Below the pieces are notes generated by a model. It did not search any database, was not told the origin of the DNA, and saw only the letters and a list, made by a program, of their open reading frames with translations. Both the position numbers and the translations under genes were made by a program. Shown here in pieces: positions 7,848 to 15,753 of a DNA stretch of 45,824 nucleotides. This DNA is from Bacteroidota bacterium. GTDB lineage: Bacteria; Bacteroidota; Ignavibacteria; UBA10030; UBA8401. The DNA lies in the NCBI GenBank assembly GCA_008933835.1, contig WBUG01000024.1, positions 1-45,824 on the forward strand, written 5' to 3'. The stretch's first letter is position 1; every line of letters starts with the position of its first letter.

Positions 7848-8156
7848 ATGGCAATCAAGACGCTCGAGATCAAGGAACTGGAGTCGAAGGCCGCGAACGT
7901 GTACGAGGCGATCGTCGTCCTCTCCAAACGCTCGCGCCAGATCAACGAGGAGACCAAGCAGGAGTTCTCCCAGCGCATCGAGAGCCTGGTGACCCTCCCG
8001 GCGAGCCCGGACGAGGTGGAGGACGTGGCGAACCCGGACCAGCTCAAGATCTCGCTCGAGTTCGAGAAGCGCCCGAAGCCGACCGAAGAGTCCATCGGCG
8101 AGCTGATGGCCGATAAGCTGGAGTTCCGCTACAAGGAAGCCGACGAGAAGAAGTGA
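7848..8156 (+). CDS. rpoZ: RNA polymerase omega subunit
   Basis: This 102-residue protein contains the omega/Rpb6 core NVYEAIVVLSKRSRQIN at residues 17-33. The C-terminal half is acidic and extended, as in Bacteroidota and Chlorobi members. Omega helps assemble and stabilise RNA polymerase. A GAGG sequence lies shortly before the ATG at 7848. Its neighbours gmk and coaBC are the usual ones. The TGA overlaps an in-frame GTG (8153) of the following gene, but the coaBC start is probably further downstream. Confidence 0.9.
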   Translation: MAIKTLEIKELESKAANVYEAIVVLSKRSRQINEETKQEFSQRIESLVTLPASPDEVEDVANPDQLKISLEFEKRPKPTEESIGELMADKLEFRYKEADEKK

Positions 8157-8168
8157 AGCGTTCCCGGC

Positions 8169-8190
8169 GGGACCGGAGCGTTCCGGTCCC
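8169..8190 (+). other. Perfect 9-bp hairpin between rpoZ and coaBC
   Basis: GGGACCGGA (8169-8177), loop GCGT, TCCGGTCCC (8182-8190). It is very GC-rich and not followed by a T-run, so an RNA-stability or processing role is more likely than termination. Its presence supports placing the coaBC start at 8213 instead of at the in-frame GTG at 8153. Confidence 0.55.
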
Positions 8191-8212
8191 CCGTTCCATC
8201 CTCCGCTCCCCC

Positions 8213-9418
8213 ATGCTGGCCGACAAACATATCGTCCTCGGCGTCACCGGCGGCATCTCGGTCTATAAGATGTGCACGGCGGTCCGCCTCCTCAAGAAGG
8301 CCGGCGCGCAGGTGCGCGTGCTGATGACGCGCGCCGCCACCGAGTTCGTCACCCCGCTCACCTTCTCCACCCTCTCGCAGGAGGAGGTCACCGTCTCGCT
8401 CTGGCCCGCGGACCCGCACGGCTCCACCGACCGCGGCGTGAAGCACATCGACCTCGGCCTGTGGGCGGACGCCATGCTCGTCGCCCCGGCCACCGCCAAC
8501 ACCATCGCCCATCTCGCCCACGGCGCCGCAGAGGACGTCATCACCTCCACCGTGCTCGCCCTGCGCGCCCCGCTCGTCATCGCCCCGGCGATGGACGTGG
8601 ACATGTGGGAGCACCCCGCCACGCAGGCGAACATCGCCCTGCTGAAGGAGCGGGGGCACTTCATCATCCCGCCGGAGAGCGGCGAGCTCGCCAGCGGCCT
8701 CACCGGCGCGGGGCGCCTGCCGGAACCGGACGTCATCGTCGCGTACCTCAACGACGTGCTGGAGCGGACGCCGCGCGACCTGACCGGACGCCGCATCCTC
8801 ATCACCGCCGGACCGACCCACGAACCGATCGACCCCGTCCGCTTCATCGGCAACCGTTCCTCCGGCAAGATGGGCTTCGCCCTCGCCAACGCCGCCGCCC
8901 TGCGCGGCGCCGACGTGACCCTCGTCGCCGGACCGGTCGCCCTCGGCACCCCGAAGAACGTCCGCCGCATCGACGTCGAAACGGCGCAGCAGATGCACGA
9001 TGCGGTGATGGACGAGCTGCCGCGCCACACCGTGCTCATCATGGCCGCCGCGGTGGCGGACTACACGCCGGTGCAGGTGGCGGAGCACAAGATCAAGAAG
9101 CTCGGCTCGCACGCGCACGGCATCTCGCTGGAGCTCCGCACCACGCTCGACATCCTGCACGACGTGGCGGAACGGAAGACGGAGCAGACCGTCATCGGCT
9201 TCGCGCTGGAGACCGCCAACGAGCTCGAGCACGCGAAGCAGAAGCTGGAGAAGAAGAAGCTCGACCTCATCGTGCTGAACTCGCCGAACGACCCCGGCGC
9301 GGGCTTCGGCACCGACACCAACGTGGTCACGCTCATCACCCGGGAGGGGAACGTCACGAAACTTCCCCGCATGCCGAAGTTCGACGTGGCGTGCGCCATC
9401 CTGGACCGTCTCCGGTGA
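8213..9418 (+). CDS. coaBC: Bifunctional phosphopantothenoylcysteine decarboxylase/phosphopantothenate-cysteine ligase
   Basis: This 401-residue enzyme catalyses two steps of coenzyme A synthesis. The N-terminal flavin domain begins [18 protein letters not shown]. Its decarboxylase motif reads APAMDVDMW where the textbook form is PxMNxxMW, so Asn is replaced by Asp; I believe this occurs in Bacteroidota relatives, but it deserves a check. The C-terminal CTP-dependent ligase has [30 protein letters not shown] and HKIKK. The ATG at 8213 gives the family's usual length. A GTG at 8153 overlapping the rpoZ stop would add 20 basic residues across a hairpin and seems less likely. udg follows after 3 bp. 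Confidence 0.93.
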   Translation: MLADKHIVLGVTGGISVYKMCTAVRLLKKAGAQVRVLMTRAATEFVTPLTFSTLSQEEVTVSLWPADPHGSTDRGVKHIDLGLWADAMLVAPATANTIAHLAHGAAEDVITSTVLALRAPLVIAPAMDVDMWEHPATQANIALLKERGHFIIPPESGELASGLTGAGRLPEPDVIVAYLNDVLERTPRDLTGRRILITAGPTHEPIDPVRFIGNRSSGKMGFALANAAALRGADVTLVAGPVALGTPKNVRRIDVETAQQMHDAVMDELPRHTVLIMAAAVADYTPVQVAEHKIKKLGSHAHGISLELRTTLDILHDVAERKTEQTVIGFALETANELEHAKQKLEKKKLDLIVLNSPNDPGAGFGTDTNVVTLITREGNVTKLPRMPKFDVACAILDRLR

Positions 9419-9421
9419 ACC

Positions 9422-10162
9422 GTGGACGGCCTTGAAAAGATCCTGTCCGACGCCGAAACGCTCCTCCGTCAGGAGCGCGAACTCTACGGCGGCACCATCT
9501 ACCGTGAACCGATGAAGAAGCAGCGCACCGCTCCCGCACCTCCGGCGGCACCCGTCCCGTCCGCGGACGTCCCCGCGGCCGCCGCGGCTCCGTGGCAGAG
9601 CGCGCCGGACCTCGCCGCGATGAACCGGATGATCTGCACGTGCACGCAGTGCGCGCTGGGGAGCACGCGGACGAAGTTCGTCTTCGGCGTCGGCGATCCG
9701 AACGCGGACCTGATGGTCATCGGCGAAGCGCCGGGGGCGGACGAGGACGCGCAGGGGGAACCGTTCGTCGGGCGCGCGGGTCAGCTGCTCAACAAGATCC
9801 TCGAGGCGGTGCAGTTCAGGCGCGAGGAGGTCTACATCGCCAACATCCTGAAGTGCCGTCCGCCGGGCAACCGGAAGCCGGAACCGGGCGAAGTGGAGCA
9901 GTGCGAGCCGTACCTGTGGCGGCAGATCGAACTGGTGAAGCCCAAGTTCATCCTCTGCCTCGGCCTCACCGCGGCGCAGACGCTGCTGCGCACCACCGAA
10001 TCCATGGGCCAGCTCCGTCTCTCGACGCACCTGTACCGGAACACGCCGGTCATCGTCACGTACCACCCCGCCGCGCTGCTGCGCAATCCGAACTGGAAAC
10101 GCCCGACGTGGGAGGACGTGCAGCGCCTCCGGAAGCTGTACGACGAAGCGCGCGCGACCTGA
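9422..10162 (+). CDS. Family 4 uracil-DNA glycosylase (4Fe-4S)
   Basis: This 246-residue enzyme removes uracil from DNA to start base-excision repair. Four cysteines suited to the 4Fe-4S cluster are present in the family's spacing: C74-x2-C77, C145 and C161. The active-site segments [20 protein letters not shown] (101-120) and [11 protein letters not shown] are intact. Residues about 35-60 are a low-complexity Pro/Ala linker, common in this family. The start codon is GTG at 9422, 3 bp after coaBC. In many bacteria priA occupies this place in the operon. Confidence 0.92.
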   Translation: MDGLEKILSDAETLLRQERELYGGTIYREPMKKQRTAPAPPAAPVPSADVPAAAAAPWQSAPDLAAMNRMICTCTQCALGSTRTKFVFGVGDPNADLMVIGEAPGADEDAQGEPFVGRAGQLLNKILEAVQFRREEVYIANILKCRPPGNRKPEPGEVEQCEPYLWRQIELVKPKFILCLGLTAAQTLLRTTESMGQLRLSTHLYRNTPVIVTYHPAALLRNPNWKRPTWEDVQRLRKLYDEARAT

Positions 10163-10204
10163 TCTCTTTCTCTTTTCTTTTTTCTTTTTTCTCTTTTCTT
10201 TTTT
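10163..10204. repeat. Pyrimidine heptamer array (CTTTTTT type) between udg and dnaB
   Basis: Six successive heptamers fill the gap directly after the udg stop: TCTCTTT, CTCTTTT, CTTTTTT (twice), CTCTTTT, CTTTTTT. The period of 7 is exact. The all-pyrimidine strand could act as a T-rich termination or slippage zone. It is one of the window-wide heptamer arrays. Confidence 0.8.
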
Positions 10205-10214
10205 TGTTAGCCCT

Positions 10215-11612
10215 ATGCCCGACGTTCGACCCGAATCCTCCGGCCGCATCCCGCCCCAGGCGGTGGACGTGGAGATGTCCGTTCTCGGCGCCATGCTGCT
10301 CGAGAAGGAGGCGATCGCCCGCGCCGTGGAGGTGCTGGACGAGACCGCGTTCTACAAGCCGTCGCACCAGGAGATCTTCAAGGCGCTCGTCGCCCTCTTC
10401 GAGAAGAACGAGGCGGCCGATTCCATCACCGTGGTGGAGGAGCTGCGGCGCGCCGGCAAGCTGGAGGCCGTCGGCGGTCCGCTGTACATCTCGGACCTGA
10501 CGATGCACGTCACCTCCGCGGCGAACGTGGAGTACCACGCCAAGATCGTGCTGGAGAAGGCGCTGCTGCGCAACCTCATCTCCGCCAGCACCGAGATCAC
10601 CAGCCGCGCGTTCAACGAGAACGACGACGCGCTGGACCTGCTGGACGAGGCGGAGAACAAGATCTTCCAGATCTCCGAGAAGCGGCTGAAGAAGTCCTTC
10701 ACCTCCATGAAGGAGGCGGTCTTCACCACCATGGAGATGCTGGAGAGCATCCACGGCAAGCACAGCGGCGTCACCGGCGTCCCCTCGGGCTTCACCGCGC
10801 TGGACTCGATGACCGGCGGCTTCCAGAACTCGGACATGATCATCGTCGCCGCGCGCCCCTCCATGGGGAAGACGGCGTTCGTCCTCTCGCTGGCGCGCAA
10901 CGCGGCGGTGGACCACGGCAAGCCCATCGGCTTCTTCTCGCTCGAAATGTCCGCCCAGCAGCTCGTGATGCGCCTCATCTGCGCCGAGGCGCGGGTGGAC
11001 GCGCAGAGCGTCCGCACCGGCCGCCTGCCGGACGACCAGTGGCGGAACCTCAGCACCCGCATCGGCAAGCTGTACAACGCGAAGATCTTCATCGACGACA
11101 CCCCCGCCCTCTCCATCCTGGAGCTGCGCGCCAAGGCGCGGCGGCTCAAGGCGGAGCACGACATCAGCATGATCATCATCGACTACCTGCAGCTGATGTC
11201 CGGCCCGAAGAACGTGCAGAGCCGCGAGCAGGAGATCTCGCAGATCAGCCGCTCGCTGAAGGCGCTGGCGAAGGAGCTGAACATCCCGGTCGTCGCCCTG
11301 TCGCAGCTCAACCGCGCGGTCGAGACCTCGTCCGACAAGCGCCCCATGCTCGCGAACCTCCGCGAATCCGGCGCCATCGAGCAGGACGCGGACGTCGTCC
11401 TCTTCATCCACCGCCCGGAGAAGTACGGGCTGACCCGCGACGACGGCTCCTCCGCCGAAGGGATCGCGGAGATCATCATCGGCAAGCAGCGGAACGGTCC
11501 CACCGGCGAGGTGGAGCTCGCGTTCATCAACCAGTACGCCCGGTTCGAGAACCTGGCCCTGCCGACCTTCGACGAGTACGCCCCGGCGGGCGGGAACGAA
11601 CCGGCGTTCTAA
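10215..11612 (+). CDS. dnaB: Replicative DNA helicase
   Basis: This 465-residue protein is the ring helicase of the replication fork. An N-terminal primase-binding domain (QAVDVEMSVLGAMLLEKEA) is followed by the RecA-like core, with Walker A ARPSMGKTA (213-221) and Walker B IIIDYLQLM (D323). LSQLNRAVE and a DNA-binding loop near LRESGAIEQDADVVLF are also present. Length and motifs are standard, with no intein. A 52-bp gap holding a heptamer array separates it from udg, and paired heptamer arrays follow its stop. Confidence 0.97.
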   Translation: MPDVRPESSGRIPPQAVDVEMSVLGAMLLEKEAIARAVEVLDETAFYKPSHQEIFKALVALFEKNEAADSITVVEELRRAGKLEAVGGPLYISDLTMHVTSAANVEYHAKIVLEKALLRNLISASTEITSRAFNENDDALDLLDEAENKIFQISEKRLKKSFTSMKEAVFTTMEMLESIHGKHSGVTGVPSGFTALDSMTGGFQNSDMIIVAARPSMGKTAFVLSLARNAAVDHGKPIGFFSLEMSAQQLVMRLICAEARVDAQSVRTGRLPDDQWRNLSTRIGKLYNAKIFIDDTPALSILELRAKARRLKAEHDISMIIIDYLQLMSGPKNVQSREQEISQISRSLKALAKELNIPVVALSQLNRAVETSSDKRPMLANLRESGAIEQDADVVLFIHRPEKYGLTRDDGSSAEGIAEIIIGKQRNGPTGEVELAFINQYARFENLALPTFDEYAPAGGNEPAF

Positions 11613-11613
11613 C

Positions 11614-11706
11614 AAAAATGAAAAGTGAAAAAAGAAAAGAGAAAAGAGGAAGCACCGCGTAACGAAGGTGCATCGTTTCATTTTTCTCTTTTCATTTTTC
11701 TTTCTT
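11614..11706 (+). repeat. Paired heptamer arrays forming a long hairpin after dnaB
   Basis: Purine heptamers (AAAAATG, AAAAGTG, AAAAAAG, AAAAGAG, AAAAGAG) fill 11614-11648. Pyrimidine heptamers (TTTCATT, TTTCTCT, TTTCATT, TTTCTTT) fill 11676-11703. The two arrays are inverted relative to each other: 11614-11634 pairs with 11679-11699 at 19 of 21 positions. A small GCACC/GGTGC stem (11652-11656 and 11667-11671) sits at the tip. The RNA would form a long A-U stem ending in a U-rich strand, so it could terminate dnaB transcription. Confidence 0.7.
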
Positions 11707-11743
11707 GCCGTTCGCATACTTCCATCACCGTGGAGAGCCCCCT

Positions 11744-12637
11744 ATGATCCGCCGCCATTTCCTCTCCTCCGCCGCGTGCGCCTCCGCCGCGACCCTCATC
11801 CCGTCCACCCTCTTCGGAGCCTTCATGCAGGAGACCGGTCTCTCGGACGAGCAGATCTGCCGGCTCAAGTTCGACCTGGCGGTGTCGAAGGACCTTGCCG
11901 CCCGCCCCATCAGCGAGATCGTCGCGGAGATCGGGAGGTCGTTCATCGGCACGGAATACGCCGGCCACACGCTGGAGGACGACGGCGAGGAGAAGCTCGT
12001 CGTGAACCTGCGCGCGCTGGACTGCGTCACCTTCTACGAGAACTGCGTCACCCTCGCCCGCTGCATCAAACTGAAGAAGACCACGTTCGAAGAGTACAAG
12101 GCGCAGCTGCAGTTCCTGCGGTACCGCGACGGCGTCATCGACGGCTACCCGAGCCGGCTGCACTACACCAGCGACTACTGGTTCAACGCCGAGAAGAAGG
12201 GGATCCTCAAGGTCGTGACGGCGGAGCTGTTCGGCGAGAAGAACTGCGTCCCCATCCCGAAACCGGTCAACTTCATGTCCGAGAACCGAGACAAGTACAA
12301 GCACCTGAAGACGAACGACGCGAACCTCGCGAAGATCAGGGCGCAGGAGGAGGCCATCAACGCCCGCACCACCCTCTTCCTGCCGAAGGGGAACCTGCAC
12401 ATGTTCGCGGACAAGGTGCCGCACGGCAGCGTCATCGGCATCACCACCAACATCAAAGGGATGGACGTCACCCACACCGGCGTGGCGGTCCGCATGCCGA
12501 ACGGCGCCCTCCACTTCATGCACGCCCCCAACGTCGGCTACAAGGTGCAGATCACCGATGTGCCGATGCATGACTACCTGGCGAAGAACCAGAAGCAGAC
12601 GGGGATCATCGTAGCGAGCGTGATGGAAATTGGGTGA
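11744..12637 (+). CDS. DUF1460 (N-acetylmuramoyl-L-alanine amidase-like) exported protein
   Basis: This 297-residue protein matches the DUF1460 family, whose solved members have an NlpC/P60-like cysteine peptidase fold acting on peptidoglycan. The likely nucleophile is C94 in ALDCVTFYENC; the likely base is H244 in VTHTGVAVR. The N-terminus MIRRHFLSSAACASAA resembles a twin-arginine signal (RRHFLSS), suggesting folded export to the periplasm. The start at 11744 is chosen for that signal; an in-frame ATG at 11705 would lie inside the heptamer region. It stands between two repeat arrays, apparently as its own transcription unit. Confidence 0.85.
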   Translation: MIRRHFLSSAACASAATLIPSTLFGAFMQETGLSDEQICRLKFDLAVSKDLAARPISEIVAEIGRSFIGTEYAGHTLEDDGEEKLVVNLRALDCVTFYENCVTLARCIKLKKTTFEEYKAQLQFLRYRDGVIDGYPSRLHYTSDYWFNAEKKGILKVVTAELFGEKNCVPIPKPVNFMSENRDKYKHLKTNDANLAKIRAQEEAINARTTLFLPKGNLHMFADKVPHGSVIGITTNIKGMDVTHTGVAVRMPNGALHFMHAPNVGYKVQITDVPMHDYLAKNQKQTGIIVASVMEIG

Positions 12638-12675
12638 TTGGAAGATTGAGTGATTGGATGATTGGAAGATTTGGA
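12636..12675. repeat. Octamer array (GATTGGAA type) overlapping the stop codon
   Basis: Five 8-bp units follow one another: GATTGGAA, GATTGAGT, GATTGGAT, GATTGGAA, GATTTGGA. The first unit begins within the TGA of the DUF1460 gene. The period is 8, unlike most arrays here. Confidence 0.75.
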
Positions 12676-12711
12676 GAGGGATTAGGCATTATCATTAATA
12701 GAAGGTGTTTT

Positions 12712-12732
12712 TTTATGTTTTGTGATTTGTGA
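12712..12732 (+). repeat. TTTGTGA-type heptamer array before the YjdF-like gene
   Basis: Three units, TTTATGT, TTTGTGA and TTTGTGA, lie 26 bp before the chosen start of the next gene and in the same direction. It is the start-proximal array type seen repeatedly in the window. Confidence 0.65.
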
Positions 12733-12758
12733 TGTACCATGCAGTTCCGTCCATCACC

Positions 12759-13391
12759 ATGCCCGCTTCCCCCTTTCGATATGGCGTTTTCGTTCTGACC
12801 GCGGCGGTGTTCGTCTGGTCCGGTCTGGCGCCGAAGGACCGGTTCACCTGGTTCCTGGAGGTGCTGCCGGCGGTCATCGCCGCCGTGCTGCTCATCGTCA
12901 CCTATAAACGCTTTCCTCTGACGGACCTCGCCTACCTCCTCATCGGCGTTCACATCTCCATCCTCTGCGTGGGAGGCCACTACACGTACGCCGAAGTGCC
13001 GCTCTTCGACTGGATCCGTGACGCGTTCCATCAATCGCGGAATAACTACGATAAGGTCGGACACTTCGCGCAGGGGTTCATCCCCGCCCTCGTCGTGCGC
13101 GAGCTCTTCATCCGCCGGAACGTCGTTCCCTCCGCACCGTGGCGGAACTTCCTCACCGTCGCCCTCTGTCTCGCCTTCAGCGCGGGGTACGAGTTCTTCG
13201 AATGGGGCGTGGCGGTATGGACCGGCGAGGCGGCGGACGCGTTCCTCGGCACGCAGGGATACGTCTGGGACACACAGTCCGACATGCTCTACGCGACCGC
13301 CGGCGCGGTGCTCTCGCTGCTCCTCCTCTCCCGGGCGCACGACCGGCAGCTGGCGCATCTTCCGGAACACGCCTCACCGGCCGCACGCTAA
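12759..13391 (+). CDS. DUF2238 / YjdF-like inner-membrane protein
   Basis: This 210-residue polytopic membrane protein has the DUF2238 signatures GGHYTYAEVPLFDW, NYDKVGHFAQGFIPAL, EFFEWGVA and WDTQSDM. The role of the family is unknown. At least five hydrophobic helices are visible. The start at 12759 gives a short cytoplasmic lead into the first helix; ATGs at 12729 and 12732 are alternatives, and no ribosome-binding site decides. The downstream CPBP gene starts 2 bp after the stop, so the two are coupled. Confidence 0.82.
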   Translation: MPASPFRYGVFVLTAAVFVWSGLAPKDRFTWFLEVLPAVIAAVLLIVTYKRFPLTDLAYLLIGVHISILCVGGHYTYAEVPLFDWIRDAFHQSRNNYDKVGHFAQGFIPALVVRELFIRRNVVPSAPWRNFLTVALCLAFSAGYEFFEWGVAVWTGEAADAFLGTQGYVWDTQSDMLYATAGAVLSLLLLSRAHDRQLAHLPEHASPAAR

Positions 13392-13393
13392 AA

Positions 13394-14110
13394 ATGCTCC
13401 ATCCTCTCTCCCGTCCGGCCTCTCTGTTCCTCTTCGGTCTCCCGTCCGCGTGGTTCATCGTCGTCGCCTATGCGATCATCCCCCGTCTCACCGGTGCGGG
13501 TGTTCATCCCGCCATGGCGTGGTTCATCGGCGGAACGGCGGTCTTCGCCCCGCTCTTCATCGCCGCGTTGACGCTGTCGTATCAGGATGGGTATCGGGGC
13601 AGGGGCGCTCTGTTCGAACGGCTGCGTCTGCGTCCCCTCTCCCGTTCGGACCGGCGCACGATCGTGGCCGCTACGCTCGTCATCGGTGCGGGGACCGGCG
13701 TCATAATGGGCGGGGCGGAACTGCTGCACCGGTTCGCCGGAACGCCGGCGATGGAGAGCTCTCCGCCATTCATGCGGATCGAACCGTTCGCTCCCTCCGA
13801 GCGGTGGATGCTGCTGGTGTGGAGCGTGATGTTCTTCTTCAACATCTTAGGGGAGGAACTCCTCTGGCGGGGGTACATCCTTCCGCGGCAGGAGGCGTCG
13901 GAAGGAGGCCGGGCGTGGGCGTTCAACGCCGCGGGATGGATGCTCTTCCACCTCTGCTTCGGTCCCGCCCTCATGCTCACGCTCCTTCCCATCATCATCG
14001 TGCTGCCGTACGCCGTGCAGCGCACCGGCAACACCACGGTCGGCGTCGCCCTGCACGCGCTGCTGAACGGTCCCGCCTTCATCCTCATCGTTCTCGGCGT
14101 CATCGGCTGA
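13394..14110 (+). CDS. CPBP family intramembrane glutamic endopeptidase
   Basis: This 238-residue multi-pass membrane protein carries the three motifs of the CPBP/Abi (CaaX-like) protease family: EELLWRG (E154, E155, R159), FH in GWMLFHLCFG (H186), and HALLN (H221, N225). All catalytic residues are therefore present. Members cleave membrane-associated peptides or proteins; here the target is unknown. The gene starts 2 bp after the YjdF-like gene and probably shares its transcript. The frame is open upstream within the YjdF gene, but the first hydrophobic helix begins only after this start. Confidence 0.85.
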   Translation: MLHPLSRPASLFLFGLPSAWFIVVAYAIIPRLTGAGVHPAMAWFIGGTAVFAPLFIAALTLSYQDGYRGRGALFERLRLRPLSRSDRRTIVAATLVIGAGTGVIMGGAELLHRFAGTPAMESSPPFMRIEPFAPSERWMLLVWSVMFFFNILGEELLWRGYILPRQEASEGGRAWAFNAAGWMLFHLCFGPALMLTLLPIIIVLPYAVQRTGNTTVGVALHALLNGPAFILIVLGVIG

Positions 14111-14223
14111 CCGTACCGCCGCGGCGCGCTTCGCCTCACCGTCCGCACGATCCGTCCCGCCGGCATTGACCGGAGCGCTTCCTTTTCGTACGTTCGGTCA
14201 TCACCACATTCGAACGGATCACG

Positions 14224-14946
14224 ATGCTCCCGACCGCCCCTCCCTTCTTCTCCGCCATCCGGCGGAACGTCTTCGAGTTCTTCATGCTCTTTCTGGCCGT
14301 CTGGCTCGCCTTCGCGACGGACTACCTCCGCGAAGAGACGGAGAAGCAGGACCGGGAGGAGCGCTACATGCGGTCGATGCGGAAGGACCTGATGCGCGAC
14401 ACGGTGCAGCTGTCCGAACTGACGGCACGGTTCGACTGGAAGCGGAGGGGGCTCGATTCGCTCCTCGTCCTGTTCGGAACATCGGCGGAACGCTTCCCGG
14501 CGGCGGGGTACGGAATGATGCAGCGGCAGCTCTCAGGTTTCCCCGATTTCATACCGGCGGACGCGACATTGCGGCAGTTGAAGGAGGCTGGGGGACTCCA
14601 GCTCATCGACGACGAGGAGTGCGTGAGCGGCATCCTGCGGTACGACGCGGCGGTGCAGGGAGAGCTGATGCATCAGGAGGCGATGAACGAGTTCCTGCTG
14701 GGCCGGCTCTGGGAACGTCACGCGCGTTCGCTGGACCTGCTGGCGATGGCGGACGCCGCACGCCGGAATTTCGCACCGCCGCTGCCCCGCATCCTTCTCT
14801 CCTCCGCTCCGGACGAGCACATCCGCTTCCGGAACGACGTGGTGCAGTACCGGACGCTCGTCCTTCTTCAGCTCAACATCATCGGGGCGCTGAAGGCCGA
14901 CGCGGCCGCGTTGCTCACGCTGCTCCGCGAACGGTATCCGGAGTGA
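14224..14946 (+). CDS. Single-pass membrane protein resembling DUF6090
   Basis: This 240-residue protein of unknown function has one N-terminal membrane helix (residues about 17-33, VFEFFMLFLAVWLAFATDYL). It is followed by a charged region EETEKQDREERYM and a mainly helical soluble part. The layout, a helix followed by REE..., resembles the Bacteroidota DUF6090 family, which is a tentative match. It stands alone between the CPBP gene (113 bp upstream) and a convergent flavin-binding gene (25 bp downstream). Confidence 0.6.
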   Translation: MLPTAPPFFSAIRRNVFEFFMLFLAVWLAFATDYLREETEKQDREERYMRSMRKDLMRDTVQLSELTARFDWKRRGLDSLLVLFGTSAERFPAAGYGMMQRQLSGFPDFIPADATLRQLKEAGGLQLIDDEECVSGILRYDAAVQGELMHQEAMNEFLLGRLWERHARSLDLLAMADAARRNFAPPLPRILLSSAPDEHIRFRNDVVQYRTLVLLQLNIIGALKADAAALLTLLRERYPE

Positions 14947-14971
14947 CACCGCTCCCCCGCTCCCTTCCGGA

Positions 14972-15628
14972 TCATTTCGTTCTCGTGTATCGCCGTACGT
15001 ATTCCGGCACCGACGTGCCGTTCTCCATCCGTGGGTCCGGTTCCGGCGTTCCCGGCGTCAATGACAGCGGCAGCACTCCCGCCCAGACCGGAAGCGCGTA
15101 ATCCTCCTCCTCGTCGTTCGCCCCGCCGGTCCGCACCTTCGCCGAGGCGCTTTCGATCTCCACCGCCACGACGGCGGTCGTCTTCGTCTCGACCTCGTTC
15201 GGCACCCGCGCGTCGTTCCACCGTCCTTTCGCGATGTGCTCCGTCAGCGCCTCGAACGCTTTCCATTTCTCCTCCGGGTCCGTCACGGCGCGGCCGGTGC
15301 CGAAGAGCATGGCGGAACGGTAGTTCATGCTGTGGTGGAACACCGAGCGCGCGAAGACGATGCCGTCGATGAGCGTCATGGTGAGGCAGACCGGCACGCC
15401 GGAGGCGATGACCGAGAGCATCCGGTTCGCCGGGGCGCCGTGCAGGTACACGGTGCGTCCCGTGCGCACATGGATGGTCGGCATGACGAACGGACGGCCG
15501 TCGTGCACGAATCCGGCGTGACAGATGAGCGCTTCGTCCACGATGGCGTGGACGGTCGCCTCGTCGTACACCCCCCGTTTGGCGAGGCGCCGGACGGTGT
15601 TCAGGTCGGTTTTCGGGTAGTCGGGCAT
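14972..15628 (-). CDS. Pyridoxamine 5'-phosphate oxidase family (FMN split-barrel) protein
   Basis: This 218-residue protein resembles the NimA-like branch of FMN-binding split-barrel proteins (LAKRGVYDEATVHAIVDEAL, FVHDGRPFVMPTIHVRTG, VYLHGAPANRML). Members bind FMN, F420 or haem and reduce small molecules, in some cases nitroimidazoles. The substrate here is unknown. The start at 15628 is decided by a strong GGAGGA a few bases upstream; an ATG five codons earlier lies before that site and is rejected. The gene is convergent with its left neighbour and divergent from the phosphatase. Confidence 0.85.
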   Translation of the reverse strand: MPDYPKTDLNTVRRLAKRGVYDEATVHAIVDEALICHAGFVHDGRPFVMPTIHVRTGRTVYLHGAPANRMLSVIASGVPVCLTMTLIDGIVFARSVFHHSMNYRSAMLFGTGRAVTDPEEKWKAFEALTEHIAKGRWNDARVPNEVETKTTAVVAVEIESASAKVRTGGANDEEEDYALPVWAGVLPLSLTPGTPEPDPRMENGTSVPEYVRRYTRTK

Positions 15629-15753
15629 CGTTCCTCCGTTCACTGATGATGGTCGAACCGCGGTCGTTCAAGATACGAACTCCACCGTCCATCCGCACCG
15701 TGTCATCCCCGAAAATGCACAACATTTCCCATCATTTTCCCGTATCTTTGGGC

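Noticed and set aside
8153-8212. GTG start of coaBC overlapping the rpoZ stop
   Set aside because: It would add 20 basic, non-conserved residues encoded across a perfect hairpin; the ATG at 8213 gives the usual enzyme length and N-terminus.
10056-11717. Minus-strand open frame over dnaB
   Set aside because: It is the antisense shadow of dnaB; its start and end lie in low-complexity heptamer arrays.
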